From Granulibacter bethesdensis (GTDB lineage: Bacteria > Pseudomonadota > Alphaproteobacteria > Acetobacterales > Acetobacteraceae), in NCBI RefSeq assembly GCF_001889545.1, contig NZ_CP018194.1, positions 2,119,501 to 2,183,500 on the forward strand: 64,000 nucleotides of DNA. The letters run 5' to 3'. Shown in pieces: positions 46,691-55,968 of the stretch. The translations under genes and the position numbers were made by a program. Every line of letters starts with the position of its first letter. The first letter of the stretch is position 1. The notes beneath the pieces are model-generated. The model saw only the letters and a list, made by a program, of their open reading frames with translations, had not been told where the DNA came from and did not search any database.

Positions 46691-48316
46691 TTATAGGCCG
46701 TGGATATTAGCCGATTGGCTGCGGGAAGCGACTCCCCCGCTCTTTGCCTGCCATGGAATTCTGGCAAAAATCACTGCACCGCCATGCAGCCAGGCATCGT
46801 GACCATCATCCGGCTCATCCTCCCCCCATCCCTCAGCGGATAACCCGGCCTTCTGCGAGGCCATCATCATTTCCGCCAGCTTGTCCGCGGCACCGGGCTG
46901 GCCGTTATCGCCGATATAAAGCTTGCCTCCCGCGGCACGGACACGCTCCGTCATGCCCAGCAGACCGTACCCATAGGAAGGGCTCCCCGAAAATCCGGCG
47001 CCATCATCGCGCACATAGACGCCCAGCCATGGAGGCTCCGTCTTGCCATCCTGCAGGGCTCCGACTGGTTCCCGCCGGGGAGGCAGCCAGAAAAAACCAA
47101 CCTCCACATGTCTGGCGCCGGCATGACGGGCAATGTTGGTCAGACATTCCTGCACCAGACGAAACAGGGTCAGAGCCAGATCCGTCTGTGTCTGCTCCAG
47201 CCCGGCACAGAGCATGATATCCCACTGCGTTTGGGGAACGCGCCGCCGCCAGTCCTCCACCAGACGCTCCAGCGCGTCAGGCAGGCCCATTTCCTCCAGC
47301 ACCATCGGGCGCAGACGCTCCAGCATGGCCGCGTTTATGTTCTGGATGGCATCGACCAGAGACCCGACCGACACGACCCGCGACTCGATCTTCTCCACCT
47401 CGCGGATCGATAAACCATCCTGCCCATCACTCTGATACCGATCCCGGCACCACCGGGTCAGGGAGGCCAGTTCGGCCCTGATTGCGAAAAAAGCCGGGCC
47501 GAACTCGTCATGCAGCTCATGCGCGACATCACGCCGCTCCGCTTCCTGCATGGAGATCAAACGGTCGATCAGATGATGGTTATCCTGCGTGATGCGTTGC
47601 AGCCGGGCGGCCAGACTGTCAAAGCGAACTGCAATCGGCTGCAACTCCTCCACCGTCACCGGGCCGAGACGGGTGGCATATTCCCCCGCCTCCAAAGCCT
47701 CGAACCCTTCCGCCAGGCGCTGGAGCGGACGCAGCGACAGGGACGTGGCCAACATGATCAGCAGCACGATGGCAACCGAGATCGCGGCAAGCTCCACCGC
47801 GATCAGGCACAGCTCTCCCCAGACTTCCTTCATTTCGTCGAACGGATTGGCGATCAGGATAATCTGGCCAATGATCGCACCGTGATAGAGCACCGGAAAC
47901 GACCGGGCGACGATCGGCTGGGGCAGCAGATCGACAAACCAGTGCGGCACACGCGGACGCTGCCCGACCAGCAGAGGCGGCATCCCCATCGCCATCATCT
48001 CAGGCGCAGGCAGCAGTAACAGGTCCAGATGCCGGACACGCGGCAACTGTTGCGCCACCATCGTCAGCGCATCCTGCTGCGTCGGCATGGCGCGGGCTGT
48101 TACCAGCACGGCCTCCACCAGCACACGCCCCAGGCGGAAACCTGACTCCATTTCATTCCGGATGCGGTGATTGGCCCGGTGAAGGCTCAGCGCCAGAGAA
48201 ACAATCAGACCAACCAGCAGGATAAGGGCCGGCAGCAAGACCAGACGCCCTTGTAAAGAGCGTGTTAAACAAGGCCAGAATGGTATTCTGAAGACTATTT
48301 TCTGCATTTTATGCAT
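46691..48316 (-). CDS. Sensor histidine kinase, NarX/UhpB (HisKA_3) type
   Basis: A 541-residue membrane kinase: first helix at about 23-45, periplasmic domain of about 120 residues, second helix at about 165-193, HAMP-like linker, and HisKA_3 region with the His in ERRDVAHELHDEFG, N-box VQECLTNIARHAG, and G-box VRDDGAGFSGSPSYGYGLLGM. A Gly-containing stretch near the C-terminus is long and variable. It is divergent from the TonB receptor gene, 138 bases apart. Its start codon lies inside a sequence that recurs before xoxF. Confidence 0.9.
   Translation of the reverse strand: MHKMQKIVFRIPFWPCLTRSLQGRLVLLPALILLVGLIVSLALSLHRANHRIRNEMESGFRLGRVLVEAVLVTARAMPTQQDALTMVAQQLPRVRHLDLLLLPAPEMMAMGMPPLLVGQRPRVPHWFVDLLPQPIVARSFPVLYHGAIIGQIILIANPFDEMKEVWGELCLIAVELAAISVAIVLLIMLATSLSLRPLQRLAEGFEALEAGEYATRLGPVTVEELQPIAVRFDSLAARLQRITQDNHHLIDRLISMQEAERRDVAHELHDEFGPAFFAIRAELASLTRWCRDRYQSDGQDGLSIREVEKIESRVVSVGSLVDAIQNINAAMLERLRPMVLEEMGLPDALERLVEDWRRRVPQTQWDIMLCAGLEQTQTDLALTLFRLVQECLTNIARHAGARHVEVGFFWLPPRREPVGALQDGKTEPPWLGVYVRDDGAGFSGSPSYGYGLLGMTERVRAAGGKLYIGDNGQPGAADKLAEMMMASQKAGLSAEGWGEDEPDDGHDAWLHGGAVIFARIPWQAKSGGVASRSQSANIHGL
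48295..48314 (-). repeat. 20-bp motif shared with the xoxF upstream region (copy 1)
   Basis: On the minus strand the sequence GCATAAAATGCAGAAAATAG begins within the start codon of the kinase gene. It differs by one base from the copy upstream of xoxF at 63336-63355. Chance identity over 20 bases is improbable, but it could reflect similar coding starts and not a protein site. Confidence 0.5.
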
Positions 48317-48454
48317 ATTCTATATCATATAAAGCAAATACATATTCATTTTATGTGCCACAATGTACAACAAAGTACTTCCAAAATTCAAAATACCATG
48401 GACATTACCAAAAAATAATTTGTAGGACGCAACGAGTTACTCGGGGGGTTTATA

Positions 48455-50860
48455 ATGAGAAAAAGAATTATACTTGCCGCCGTTGCGCCTTTTCTTCCCG
48501 TCGTCGCCCAGGCACAGGGAACGATGAAGAATGCAGCGAGCCAAGGCAATCAGCCAGCGGCTTCGTCTCCCGCTGAAAACAGCACACCCAATTTCACGCT
48601 GCCTTCCCTGCAGGTGGTGGGAACGACCCCACTTCAGGGGTCGGGACTGAACCGGGAAGAAGTACCCGCAGCCACTCAGGTTTATACCGGGCTTGATACC
48701 CAGAAAACCGGCCCGGCAGACCTGCTGCGTTCGCTGGAACAACAGGGCACCGGTATTTCCTTCAATCAGGCGGTGGGCAATTCCCTTCAGCCCAATCTGA
48801 TCTATCGCGGCTTTTCCGCTTCTCCACTGGCCGGTGATCCCCAGGGCCTTGCGGTCTATGTCAACGGCACACGCTTCAACCAGTCCTTTGGCGATACGGT
48901 GAACTGGGATCTGATCCCCAGCATCGCCATTGATGAAACACAGCTGGTCGGCGCCAATCCGGCTTTCGGTCTGAATGCGCTGGGCGGTGCCCTGTCCGTG
49001 CGGATGAAGGACGGCTTTAACTATCAGGGCGGTCAGGTCGAGGTATCGGGGGGGTCGTTCGGCAACATCACCCTGTCCGGACAATATGGTGTGAAGTCCA
49101 AAGACGGCACGATGTCCGCCTATATTGCCGCCAGCGGGATGAACGAGGATGGCTGGCGCCAGCATTCCCCATCTCAGGCGCGCCAGGTTTACGGCGATAT
49201 CGGATGGCGCAGCGACCGTGCCGAAGCGCATGTCAACGTGACCTATGCCAACAATATTCTGGTCGGCAACGGCACAACCCCGGTTGAACTGCTGGCAGCG
49301 GACCGGAGTGCGGTGTTCACCTATCCCGATCAGACCCGCAACAAATATGTCCGCGTTGTCGGCAGCACCACGGTGACAGTGACCGATGAGTGGTCAGTGC
49401 AGGGCAATGTCTATTACAGCAACCTGTCCCAGCGCACCTTCAACGGCGACGCAGCCGAGGTTGAGCCGTGCGATGACGATCCCACTCTGGTCTGTTCAGA
49501 GGATGGCCCCCCGCTGCAATCCCGTCGCGGCGGATATGTTCCCAATTTCGTGCAGAACAGCCCGTATAACCAGCACGGCTTCGATTATGACGAGGGCGGT
49601 CCCTACGCCTATCTGAACCGCACCGCGACCGATACCAACGGGTTCGGAGCCTCGGCACAGGGTGTGAATACCGCCACGGTGTTCGGCCACAAGAACCATT
49701 TCGTAGCCGGTGTCAGCTATGATGGCGGGCGCAGCACTTTCACCGCCAACACTTTGATCGGCCCGCTGACCCTTGATCGCGGCTTTGGCGGCCCCAGCAT
49801 TGAGGTTGATGACTCCACCGCCAATGTGCTGCCGGTGCGGGTGAATACCAGCAACGACTATTACGGTGTTTTCTTCACGGATACGTTCGACATCACCGAA
49901 AAACTGGCCGCCACCGTCTCGGGGCGTTTCAACTCCGCCCAGATCGCGCTGAACGACCAGATCGGCACCAGCCTGAACGGCCAGCATTCCTATAACCGCT
50001 TCAATCCCGCAGCCGGCCTGACCTGGAAGATCACGCGCTCCGTCTCCGCCTATGCCGGCTATGCCGAATCGAACCGCGCGCCAACCCCGGCGGAGCTTTC
50101 CTGCGCCGATCCGACCGCCCCGTGCAGCCTGACCAATTTCTTCGTCGGTGATCCGCCCCTGAAGCAGGTCGTGGCCCATACCTGGGAAGCCGGGTTCCGT
50201 GGCCATCACAAGGTCGAGACCGCCACCGTCAACTGGCATACCGGCTATTTCCATACCGGCAGTGATGACGATCTGGCCTTCGTATCCAGCGAGACCTCCG
50301 GGCGAGCCTATTTCCGGAATGTTGGCCCCACCACACGTCAGGGTGTGGAAGCCTCCGTCAATCTGATTGCCGGCGCATGGTCGGTCTTCGCCAACTATTC
50401 TTTCACCGATGCCCGCTATGGCAGCAATTTCACGCTCAATTCCGAGGATAATCCTTACGCTGATGACGGGCTCGTCAATGTGCGCAAGGGCAACTACATC
50501 ACCGGGATTCCCGCCCACGTGTTCAAGGTCGGCGTACAGTGGTCGGTAACGCCCAAATGGGTTGTGGGTCTGATCGGGCGTGCCGCGAGCGGCCAGTATC
50601 TGATCGGCGATGAAGGCAACCAGAACCAGCGGACCGGCAATTACTTCGTGATGGATTTCAACACCGCCTACCAGATCACGAAAAATGTGCAGCTGTTCGG
50701 CCTGGTGCGGAACCTGACCAACCAGAACTATGCCACTTTCGGCACATTCTCCCCGGTTGGTGAAGTCCCGATGCTTCAGGCTCCCAATGCCACCAATACC
50801 AGAAGCCTCAGCCCGGGCGCTCCCATCGCCGGATATGGCGGTGTGCGCGTTTCCTTCTGA
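48455..50860 (+). CDS. TonB-dependent outer-membrane receptor, likely for lanthanide complexes
   Basis: An 801-residue outer-membrane protein with signal peptide, a plug domain (LPSLQVVGTTPLQ ... LLRSLEQQGTGISFNQAVGNSLQPNLIYRGF), and a 22-stranded beta-barrel ending in the usual terminal Phe (GYGGVRVSF). Strong GGGGGG six bases before ATG 48455. Divergent from the two-component genes and in the xoxF locus, it is the counterpart of LutH (Methylorubrum), the receptor for lanthanide or chelated lanthanide. A siderophore or other substrate remains possible. Confidence 0.88.
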   Translation: MRKRIILAAVAPFLPVVAQAQGTMKNAASQGNQPAASSPAENSTPNFTLPSLQVVGTTPLQGSGLNREEVPAATQVYTGLDTQKTGPADLLRSLEQQGTGISFNQAVGNSLQPNLIYRGFSASPLAGDPQGLAVYVNGTRFNQSFGDTVNWDLIPSIAIDETQLVGANPAFGLNALGGALSVRMKDGFNYQGGQVEVSGGSFGNITLSGQYGVKSKDGTMSAYIAASGMNEDGWRQHSPSQARQVYGDIGWRSDRAEAHVNVTYANNILVGNGTTPVELLAADRSAVFTYPDQTRNKYVRVVGSTTVTVTDEWSVQGNVYYSNLSQRTFNGDAAEVEPCDDDPTLVCSEDGPPLQSRRGGYVPNFVQNSPYNQHGFDYDEGGPYAYLNRTATDTNGFGASAQGVNTATVFGHKNHFVAGVSYDGGRSTFTANTLIGPLTLDRGFGGPSIEVDDSTANVLPVRVNTSNDYYGVFFTDTFDITEKLAATVSGRFNSAQIALNDQIGTSLNGQHSYNRFNPAAGLTWKITRSVSAYAGYAESNRAPTPAELSCADPTAPCSLTNFFVGDPPLKQVVAHTWEAGFRGHHKVETATVNWHTGYFHTGSDDDLAFVSSETSGRAYFRNVGPTTRQGVEASVNLIAGAWSVFANYSFTDARYGSNFTLNSEDNPYADDGLVNVRKGNYITGIPAHVFKVGVQWSVTPKWVVGLIGRAASGQYLIGDEGNQNQRTGNYFVMDFNTAYQITKNVQLFGLVRNLTNQNYATFGTFSPVGEVPMLQAPNATNTRSLSPGAPIAGYGGVRVSF

Positions 50861-50885
50861 AACGGCTTGATCCTGTATCATTATG

Positions 50886-50914
50886 AAGGGCGGTCTCCGG
50901 ACCGCCCTTTTTTT
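50886..50914 (+). terminator. Intrinsic terminator after the TonB receptor gene
   Basis: Stem AAGGGCGGTC (50886-50895) pairs with GACCGCCCTT (50100-region arm, 50900-50909) around TCCG and is followed by a T-run to 50914. It separates the receptor from the leftward gene at 50933. Confidence 0.85.
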
Positions 50915-50932
50915 GATCTCTGCCTTACCGAC

Positions 50933-51370
50933 TCAGGGTGTGCAGTCCTTCAAATCGGCATCGCCGATTGAAAAAGCATAGGGACCGTCTTCCTTCGCCT
51001 CGACATCATGAACCACACAACTACGCCCGCGCTTCAGTTTCAGCTTCACGTCATAGCGGCCCGGCTGAATACCGAGGATTTTCAGGCGCTCATCCGCCTC
51101 AACCTCTCCATCCTTATCGTTCTTGCACTGATCACTGCCCCATGCCGTCGTGCCGACAGGGGCCATCTGAAGTTTCACGATGGTGTCAGAGGTCGTATTC
51201 CAGAACCTCATCGCCTTACCCGCAGCGATTGCGCTGCCACCAGCAGCCATGGTCAGGCCGATGCCGATCAGGCCGCCGAACCACAGCATGCGATATTTCC
51301 GACCCGAAGGCTTCGAGGTGGCAAGGGCGGTTGCCAGAAGTGAGTCACCTGTTTCAACAGAGATAATCAT
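50933..51370 (-). CDS. Small exported or anchored hypothetical protein
   Basis: A 145-residue protein with a hydrophobic helix at about 26-45 (WFGGLIGIGLTMAAGGSAIAA) and a periplasmic beta-rich domain (FWNTTSDTIVKLQMAPVGT, ILGIQPGRYDVKLKLKRGRSCVVHDVEAKEDGPYAFSI) with three cysteines (DQCKN, RSCVV, DCTP). AAGGA fixes the start at ATG 51370. Function unknown. It is divergent from the cytochrome c gene and within the xox/lut region, so it may be an accessory factor. Confidence 0.68.
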   Translation of the reverse strand: MIISVETGDSLLATALATSKPSGRKYRMLWFGGLIGIGLTMAAGGSAIAAGKAMRFWNTTSDTIVKLQMAPVGTTAWGSDQCKNDKDGEVEADERLKILGIQPGRYDVKLKLKRGRSCVVHDVEAKEDGPYAFSIGDADLKDCTP

Positions 51371-51565
51371 GGACTTTTGTTCCTTCCTGAAACCCGTCAT
51401 ACTGCGATCTGGAGCCGGTTGACGAAGGTGCCATGCCGGTGCCGCAAAATTGCCTCAAGAATGCCTCGACGAACGGCTATCGGAAAGAGCGTCAACAAGA
51501 TAATGTCCCGGCGCGGCTCATTGGGGGCCGTGCCTTTCCGAACCACCTTGCAACGGGACGAAACG

Positions 51566-51943
51566 ATGCAAAGCAAACTGGTTCCTGCTCTCGCTTTCTC
51601 CGCTTTTGCGCTGCTGGCCGCCGGCCAGGCGCGCGCGGATGGCGATGCCGAAGCAGGTAAGACCCTCTTCAAAAAGTGCGGCTTCTGCCACTCCACCGAA
51701 GCCGGCAAGAACAAGGTCGGCCCCTCCCTGGCCGGCATCGTCGGTCGCAAGGCAGGTGTTGAGCCTGGCTTCAACTACTCCGACGCCCTGAAAAGCTCCG
51801 GCCTGACCTGGGACGAAGCCACTCTGAACAAGTGGGTTGAAAATCCGAAGGGCCTGGTTTCCGGCACGAAGATGATCTTCCCCGGCATCAAGGACGAAAA
51901 GGATCGCCAGAACCTGATCGCCTATCTGAAGACCCTCAAGTAA
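51566..51943 (+). CDS. Class I cytochrome c (soluble, c2-like)
   Basis: A 125-residue periplasmic cytochrome: signal peptide ending AGQARA, heme motif CGFCH, and a Met ligand region near GTKMIFPGIKDE. It is similar to c2/c550 proteins that shuttle electrons to the terminal oxidase. It may receive electrons from XoxG in this locus. ATG 51566. Its 3' end overlaps the convergent ABC ATPase gene by eight bases. Confidence 0.88.
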   Translation: MQSKLVPALAFSAFALLAAGQARADGDAEAGKTLFKKCGFCHSTEAGKNKVGPSLAGIVGRKAGVEPGFNYSDALKSSGLTWDEATLNKWVENPKGLVSGTKMIFPGIKDEKDRQNLIAYLKTLK

Positions 51944-52700
51944 TCAGGTCTTCCGGGGATTGGAGGTCTGCCGCAAGGCGGGCCTCCTCCTCTGCCGTCA
52001 GGCTGCGGGCTGACGGGTTTGCACCGGGCAGATTAACCTGCCTGATCATGCTGGCAGGCTTTCCACCAAGCATCATGACCCGATTCGCAAGCCTTGCCGC
52101 GTCCAGCGCCTCATGCGTCACCATCACCGTCGCCATGGCGCCAGAACGCCAGAAACGCCGCAATAAACCCATGCTGCTGCCGATGCTGTCCTTGTCCAGC
52201 GAGGCAAACGGCTCATCCAGCAGCAGAATATCCGGTCTGGACGCCAGCGCCCTGACCAGAGCAGCGCGCCGTGCCATCCCCAACGACACACGGCCCGGAA
52301 GGCTGTCAGCCACTTCCTTCAGTCCGAGTTCTGTGAACAGACGCTCTATCAACGCCTCATCCGGGGCAGGCATCATCAGCGCGACGTTCTGACGCAGCGT
52401 TTTCCACGGGAGCAATAAAGGTTCCTGAAACACTGTGCCGATTCGCGGGAAAGCCCGGTTGCGGCGCTGTCTGATGCTGTAACCTGCCCACCTGACCTGG
52501 CCGGAATACGCATCATCCAGTCCGGCCAGAATACGCAACAGACTGGTTTTGCCACAGCCTGAGCGCCCCATGACTGCCAGCACATCCCCCCGGTGCAGAT
52601 CAAACGCAATGTCCCTTAAAACAGGTGTTGCGCCATGATTTTTGGCCTCGATCCGCACATGCAGCAGGGCGGCAGCAGCGTGTGCCTGCTCTATCGCCAT
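51936..52700 (-). CDS. ABC transporter ATP-binding protein, nitrate/sulfonate type
   Basis: A 254-residue ATPase of the SsuB/TauB group. Walker A is GRSGCGKTS, Q-loop VFQEPLLLPWKTL, and Walker B ILLLDEPFASLD. The signature LSGGM is altered to VSLGM (first Leu to Val, first Gly to Leu), while the serine and second glycine remain, so activity may be modified. ATG 52700 overlaps the end of the permease gene by ten bases. Together with the permease and binding protein it forms a complete importer of unknown substrate. Confidence 0.85.
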   Translation of the reverse strand: MAIEQAHAAAALLHVRIEAKNHGATPVLRDIAFDLHRGDVLAVMGRSGCGKTSLLRILAGLDDAYSGQVRWAGYSIRQRRNRAFPRIGTVFQEPLLLPWKTLRQNVALMMPAPDEALIERLFTELGLKEVADSLPGRVSLGMARRAALVRALASRPDILLLDEPFASLDKDSIGSSMGLLRRFWRSGAMATVMVTHEALDAARLANRVMMLGGKPASMIRQVNLPGANPSARSLTAEEEARLAADLQSPEDLIT

Positions 52701-53470
52701 GCAGATACCCGCCGTTCCAGCAATTGCAGCACGCCCCATTCCAGCGCCTGTACCACCAGAATAAAGGCCAGCGTGTAGACCAGAATCCCGGTCACATCGA
52801 AAAGCTGGAAATACACCTGAAGCTGAAACCCCACCCCATCGCTACGCCCCAGCAGCTCCACCACCAGCACGATTTTCCAGATGATCGATAGCCCGGAGCG
52901 GGCAGCCGCAAAAATATAGGGTGCCAATTGCGGCAGGATTGCGTGGCGCAGAATGGCAAGACGGCTCATGCGGAAGCTGCGCGCCATGTCCAGCAGCGCC
53001 GGGTTCAGCGCCCGCGCGCCTTCTCTCACCGTCACAGCAGTGTTGGGCAACTTGTTCAGCGCCACAGCCATCACCGCGGCCCACTCCGTCAGCCCGAACC
53101 AGATATAGATCAGCACGATCAACACAACGGCAGGCAGGTTGAGCATGGCGGTGAGCAGACTGTCCATGATCGCATTGAGACGGGGCATCCTGCCCAAGGC
53201 CACGCCAATCGCCGTCCCGACCACCAGTGCGAGCACGAAAGACTCGGCAACACGGCGCAGCGTAATCGCCAATGTTGGCAGCAAGGCCCCATGCACTGCC
53301 TGCTGCACCATGGCGGCGATGACGGTGCTGGCGGATGGCAGCAAGGGATCGTGGGCCCAGACTGCCGCGCCCTCCCAAATCGCCAGCAGCAACACCATCG
53401 ACGCGACCCGCCAGCCGAAACCGATCTGACCAGTGCGGGGGGCCTCTCTGCGGGCAGAAAATGCGGTCAG
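52691..53470 (-). CDS. ABC transporter permease, probable CTG start
   Basis: Six-helix permease of the SsuC/TauC group with EAA-type loop RSFRMSRLAILRHAILPQLAPYIF. An ATG exists only at 53398, within the first hydrophobic helix. The frame is open further upstream, and CTG at 53470-53468 has a perfect GGAGGT six bases upstream and overlaps the binding-protein stop (CTGA). The longer form (259 residues) keeps an intact first helix (GFGWRVASMVLLLAIWEGAAVW). I therefore take 53470; the 235-residue ATG form is the conservative alternative. Confidence 0.82.
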   Translation of the reverse strand: MTAFSARREAPRTGQIGFGWRVASMVLLLAIWEGAAVWAHDPLLPSASTVIAAMVQQAVHGALLPTLAITLRRVAESFVLALVVGTAIGVALGRMPRLNAIMDSLLTAMLNLPAVVLIVLIYIWFGLTEWAAVMAVALNKLPNTAVTVREGARALNPALLDMARSFRMSRLAILRHAILPQLAPYIFAAARSGLSIIWKIVLVVELLGRSDGVGFQLQVYFQLFDVTGILVYTLAFILVVQALEWGVLQLLERRVSAWR

Positions 53471-54498
53471 AGCGCTACCTCCGCCGGAAACAGTCCGACC
53501 GGTATCCGCGTCGGCAGGCCGGAGGTCTCTGCACCGGGCAGGGCATGCAGGATCGTCAGCAAGCTCTGGGCCGCATCGATCTGCGCCTGGCCCCAGTGAT
53601 GCGGAATGCCAGCCCGGTATGCATCACGCAGTAGGATCAACTCATGATCGTCTCCCGCACCGGTCAGAGGGCGGATAGCCTGCCACTCCGTATCCGATGT
53701 CGCGAGAATGGCCTGTGCCTGCGCAGCGGCCTTCAGAAATCTCCGTCCTGGCTGAGCCGGGCCTTCCGCCCAGGCGGAACGGAACACATAACCCACAAGA
53801 GGCGTATCCACCGGCAGCCCCAGCCCCGCCAGAGCATCGCCAATACGCAGCAGAACGCGCCCACCATGAGCCTCCCCCCGTGCCACGAAAGGCCAATAGG
53901 TCAAGGCGGCGTCCAGTCTTCCCCGGGTCAACTGCTCGTTCAACAGCGGCGGGGCTGCAAAAAACGGAGTAAGGCTCTGCGGGTCATAGCCCAGCTTGCG
54001 GGCGGCAAAAGCCCTGAAAATCAGCCAGCTTTTATCGATCGGGCCCCCGGCCACCCCTAATCTGGCCTGCTTCAGATCATCAATCCCATGCAGCTTGCTG
54101 TCCGCCCGGACCAGAATGCCCCCGGATTCGCTGGAAAAAGGGGAAAACAGCCAGTCTCCGCCCTGTTCTCGCTGTCGGGCCGCCCAGAGCCAATCCTGCA
54201 CGGCAAGATCGGCCGAGCCAGCCTGTAACGCCACCTGTGTAGCCTGTGATCCGGCGAGTGACAGCTCCACCAATCGAAAGCCAGCATCATGGTCCAGGCC
54301 ATGACGGCGGATGACATCCAGCAGCCAGGAAAGACTGCCGAAACGCAGGCTGGCGACCCTGATCTCCGGCATGGAAGGGTCCTCCGCCCGCGCGGCTACC
54401 GCACGAGTGGCAAGGCACAGCCCAAGGCCGCCCGTCAGCACGCGACGGCGGGACCAGAACGAGGGATTCTGTCTCCTGCCCGTTTCCAATAAGCTCAC
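53467..54498 (-). CDS. NMT1/SsuA-type ABC substrate-binding protein, Tat-exported
   Basis: A 343-residue periplasmic binding protein with a twin-arginine signal (WSRRRVLTGGLGLCLATRAVAARA). The body fits the SsuA/ThiY/TauA class (IRVASLRFGSLSWLLDVIRRHGL, DLAVQDWLWAARQREQGG, LDAALTYWPFVARG). Export as a folded protein through Tat is unusual for this family and suggests a bound cofactor or metal. GAGGA before GTG 54498 sets the start; TTG 54525 is less likely. It begins a leftward three-gene unit. Substrate unknown. Confidence 0.85.
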   Translation of the reverse strand: MSLLETGRRQNPSFWSRRRVLTGGLGLCLATRAVAARAEDPSMPEIRVASLRFGSLSWLLDVIRRHGLDHDAGFRLVELSLAGSQATQVALQAGSADLAVQDWLWAARQREQGGDWLFSPFSSESGGILVRADSKLHGIDDLKQARLGVAGGPIDKSWLIFRAFAARKLGYDPQSLTPFFAAPPLLNEQLTRGRLDAALTYWPFVARGEAHGGRVLLRIGDALAGLGLPVDTPLVGYVFRSAWAEGPAQPGRRFLKAAAQAQAILATSDTEWQAIRPLTGAGDDHELILLRDAYRAGIPHHWGQAQIDAAQSLLTILHALPGAETSGLPTRIPVGLFPAEVAL

Positions 54499-54720
54499 GG
54501 CGTTTTCCTCAAGCCTTGTGATCAAGGCGTTTTGAGTTCTATCCCGCCTATATCGGCATAAATTGTCAATATTTCATGGATATTTTCACCCTAAACGCAT
54601 TTTTATCCCTGTTATCCATCGCCACATCAGCAGGCACATGAGATAAAGGCAGAAGCGTCTGCCAATGTTTCAGGCCCTTTATCCGGAGAGGCCGTGTGGC
54701 GGGGGATGCGGAGGAAACAT

Positions 54721-55968
54721 ATGAGCTGGATCAAGCACGCGAGAAACGCGGCACCGGCACTGACTGTACTTGCCTGTCTGGCGGGTCTGCCGGCCGGGGA
54801 AATGCTGACGCCTCATGCAGCGATGGCACAGGACGCTGCAGCAACGCCAGCACAGACGATCCGTATCGTCTATCTGGAGCTGCATGAAACGCGCCGGTGG
54901 CCTTCGACATGGCTTGATCAGCCTCCCGCCGATGAAGGCGTGGAAGGCGCACGTCTGGCCCTGCGCGACAATGCGACCACGGGCCGCTTCCTGAACCAGA
55001 ACTATGTGCTGGACGAGCAGATTCATCCAACGCCCGAGGCCGTGATACAGGCCTTCAAGGACAGGCTGAAAGCAGGCGACCGGAATTTCGTGCTCAGTGT
55101 GCCGCCTGACCTGCTGCTGCGTCTGGCAGATCTGCCGGAAGCGAAAGACGCTCTGCTGATCGATGCGAAATTGCCGGATGACCGGCTGCGTGGCGCGGAT
55201 TGCCGCCACAACGTACTGCACACCATGCCCAGCCGCGCCATGCTGGCGGATGCGCTGATGCAATATCTGACCGTCAAAAACTGGCACCACGTCATGCTGG
55301 TAAGCGGCAAAACACCAGATGATGCCTTATATGCCGAGGCCATTCGCCGATCGGCCAAAAAATTCCAGATCCGCATCGTCGCCGATCGCCCATGGACCTT
55401 CAACCCGGCGACGCAGCAGGCTGATACGGGACATTTCCAGATCAACACCGAGGTTTCCCGTCTGACACAGGATGTCGATTACGACGTGCTGATCGTTGCC
55501 GATGAGGCAGGCAATTTCGGCGACAGCCTGTCCTACCGCACCAACACGCCTCGCCCGGTGGCCGGAACGCAGGGGATGGTGCCGGAAGCATGGGCCAGAC
55601 CATTCGACGAATATGCCAGCACACAGTTTCAAAGCCGTTTTCTGAAACTGGCCCATCGCTGGATGACCAGTCTGGATTACGGTGCATGGATGGCGGTACG
55701 CAGCTTTGGTGAGGCCGCCACCCGCACCGGACAGTCCGATCCGGCCAAACTGGCAGCCTATATACGCGGCGATTCCTTTGCTCTGGCCGCCTATAAAGGG
55801 CCACCGCTCAATTTCAGGCCCTGGGACGGACAGTTACGGCAGCCCGTGCTGCTGGCGGATGATCGTTCGCTGATTTCCATTTCGCCGCAGCCCGGATTTC
55901 TGCACCAGTTTTACGAAACAGATACGCTCGGCATCGACCGGCCGGAGAGCACATGTCACATGCAATGA
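54721..55968 (+). CDS. PQQ-dependent alcohol system ABC substrate-binding protein (LutA-like)
   Basis: A 415-residue exported protein of the ABC-type branched-chain-binding fold used in PQQ dehydrogenase loci (TIGR03863-like). It has a signal peptide (ending AAMAQD), IRIVYLELHETRRWPSTWLDQPPADEGVEGARLAL, and GADCRHNVLHTMPSRAMLADALMQYL. GGAGGA immediately upstream supports ATG 54721. In Methylorubrum the homolog, LutA, is needed for lanthanide transport. It opens the run of five adjoining genes. Confidence 0.88.
   Translation: MSWIKHARNAAPALTVLACLAGLPAGEMLTPHAAMAQDAAATPAQTIRIVYLELHETRRWPSTWLDQPPADEGVEGARLALRDNATTGRFLNQNYVLDEQIHPTPEAVIQAFKDRLKAGDRNFVLSVPPDLLLRLADLPEAKDALLIDAKLPDDRLRGADCRHNVLHTMPSRAMLADALMQYLTVKNWHHVMLVSGKTPDDALYAEAIRRSAKKFQIRIVADRPWTFNPATQQADTGHFQINTEVSRLTQDVDYDVLIVADEAGNFGDSLSYRTNTPRPVAGTQGMVPEAWARPFDEYASTQFQSRFLKLAHRWMTSLDYGAWMAVRSFGEAATRTGQSDPAKLAAYIRGDSFALAAYKGPPLNFRPWDGQLRQPVLLADDRSLISISPQPGFLHQFYETDTLGIDRPESTCHMQ

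Noticed and set aside
49496-50881. 461-codon minus-strand frame opposite the TonB receptor
   Set aside because: The receptor frame has plug, barrel and terminal Phe; the opposite frame is composition-driven.
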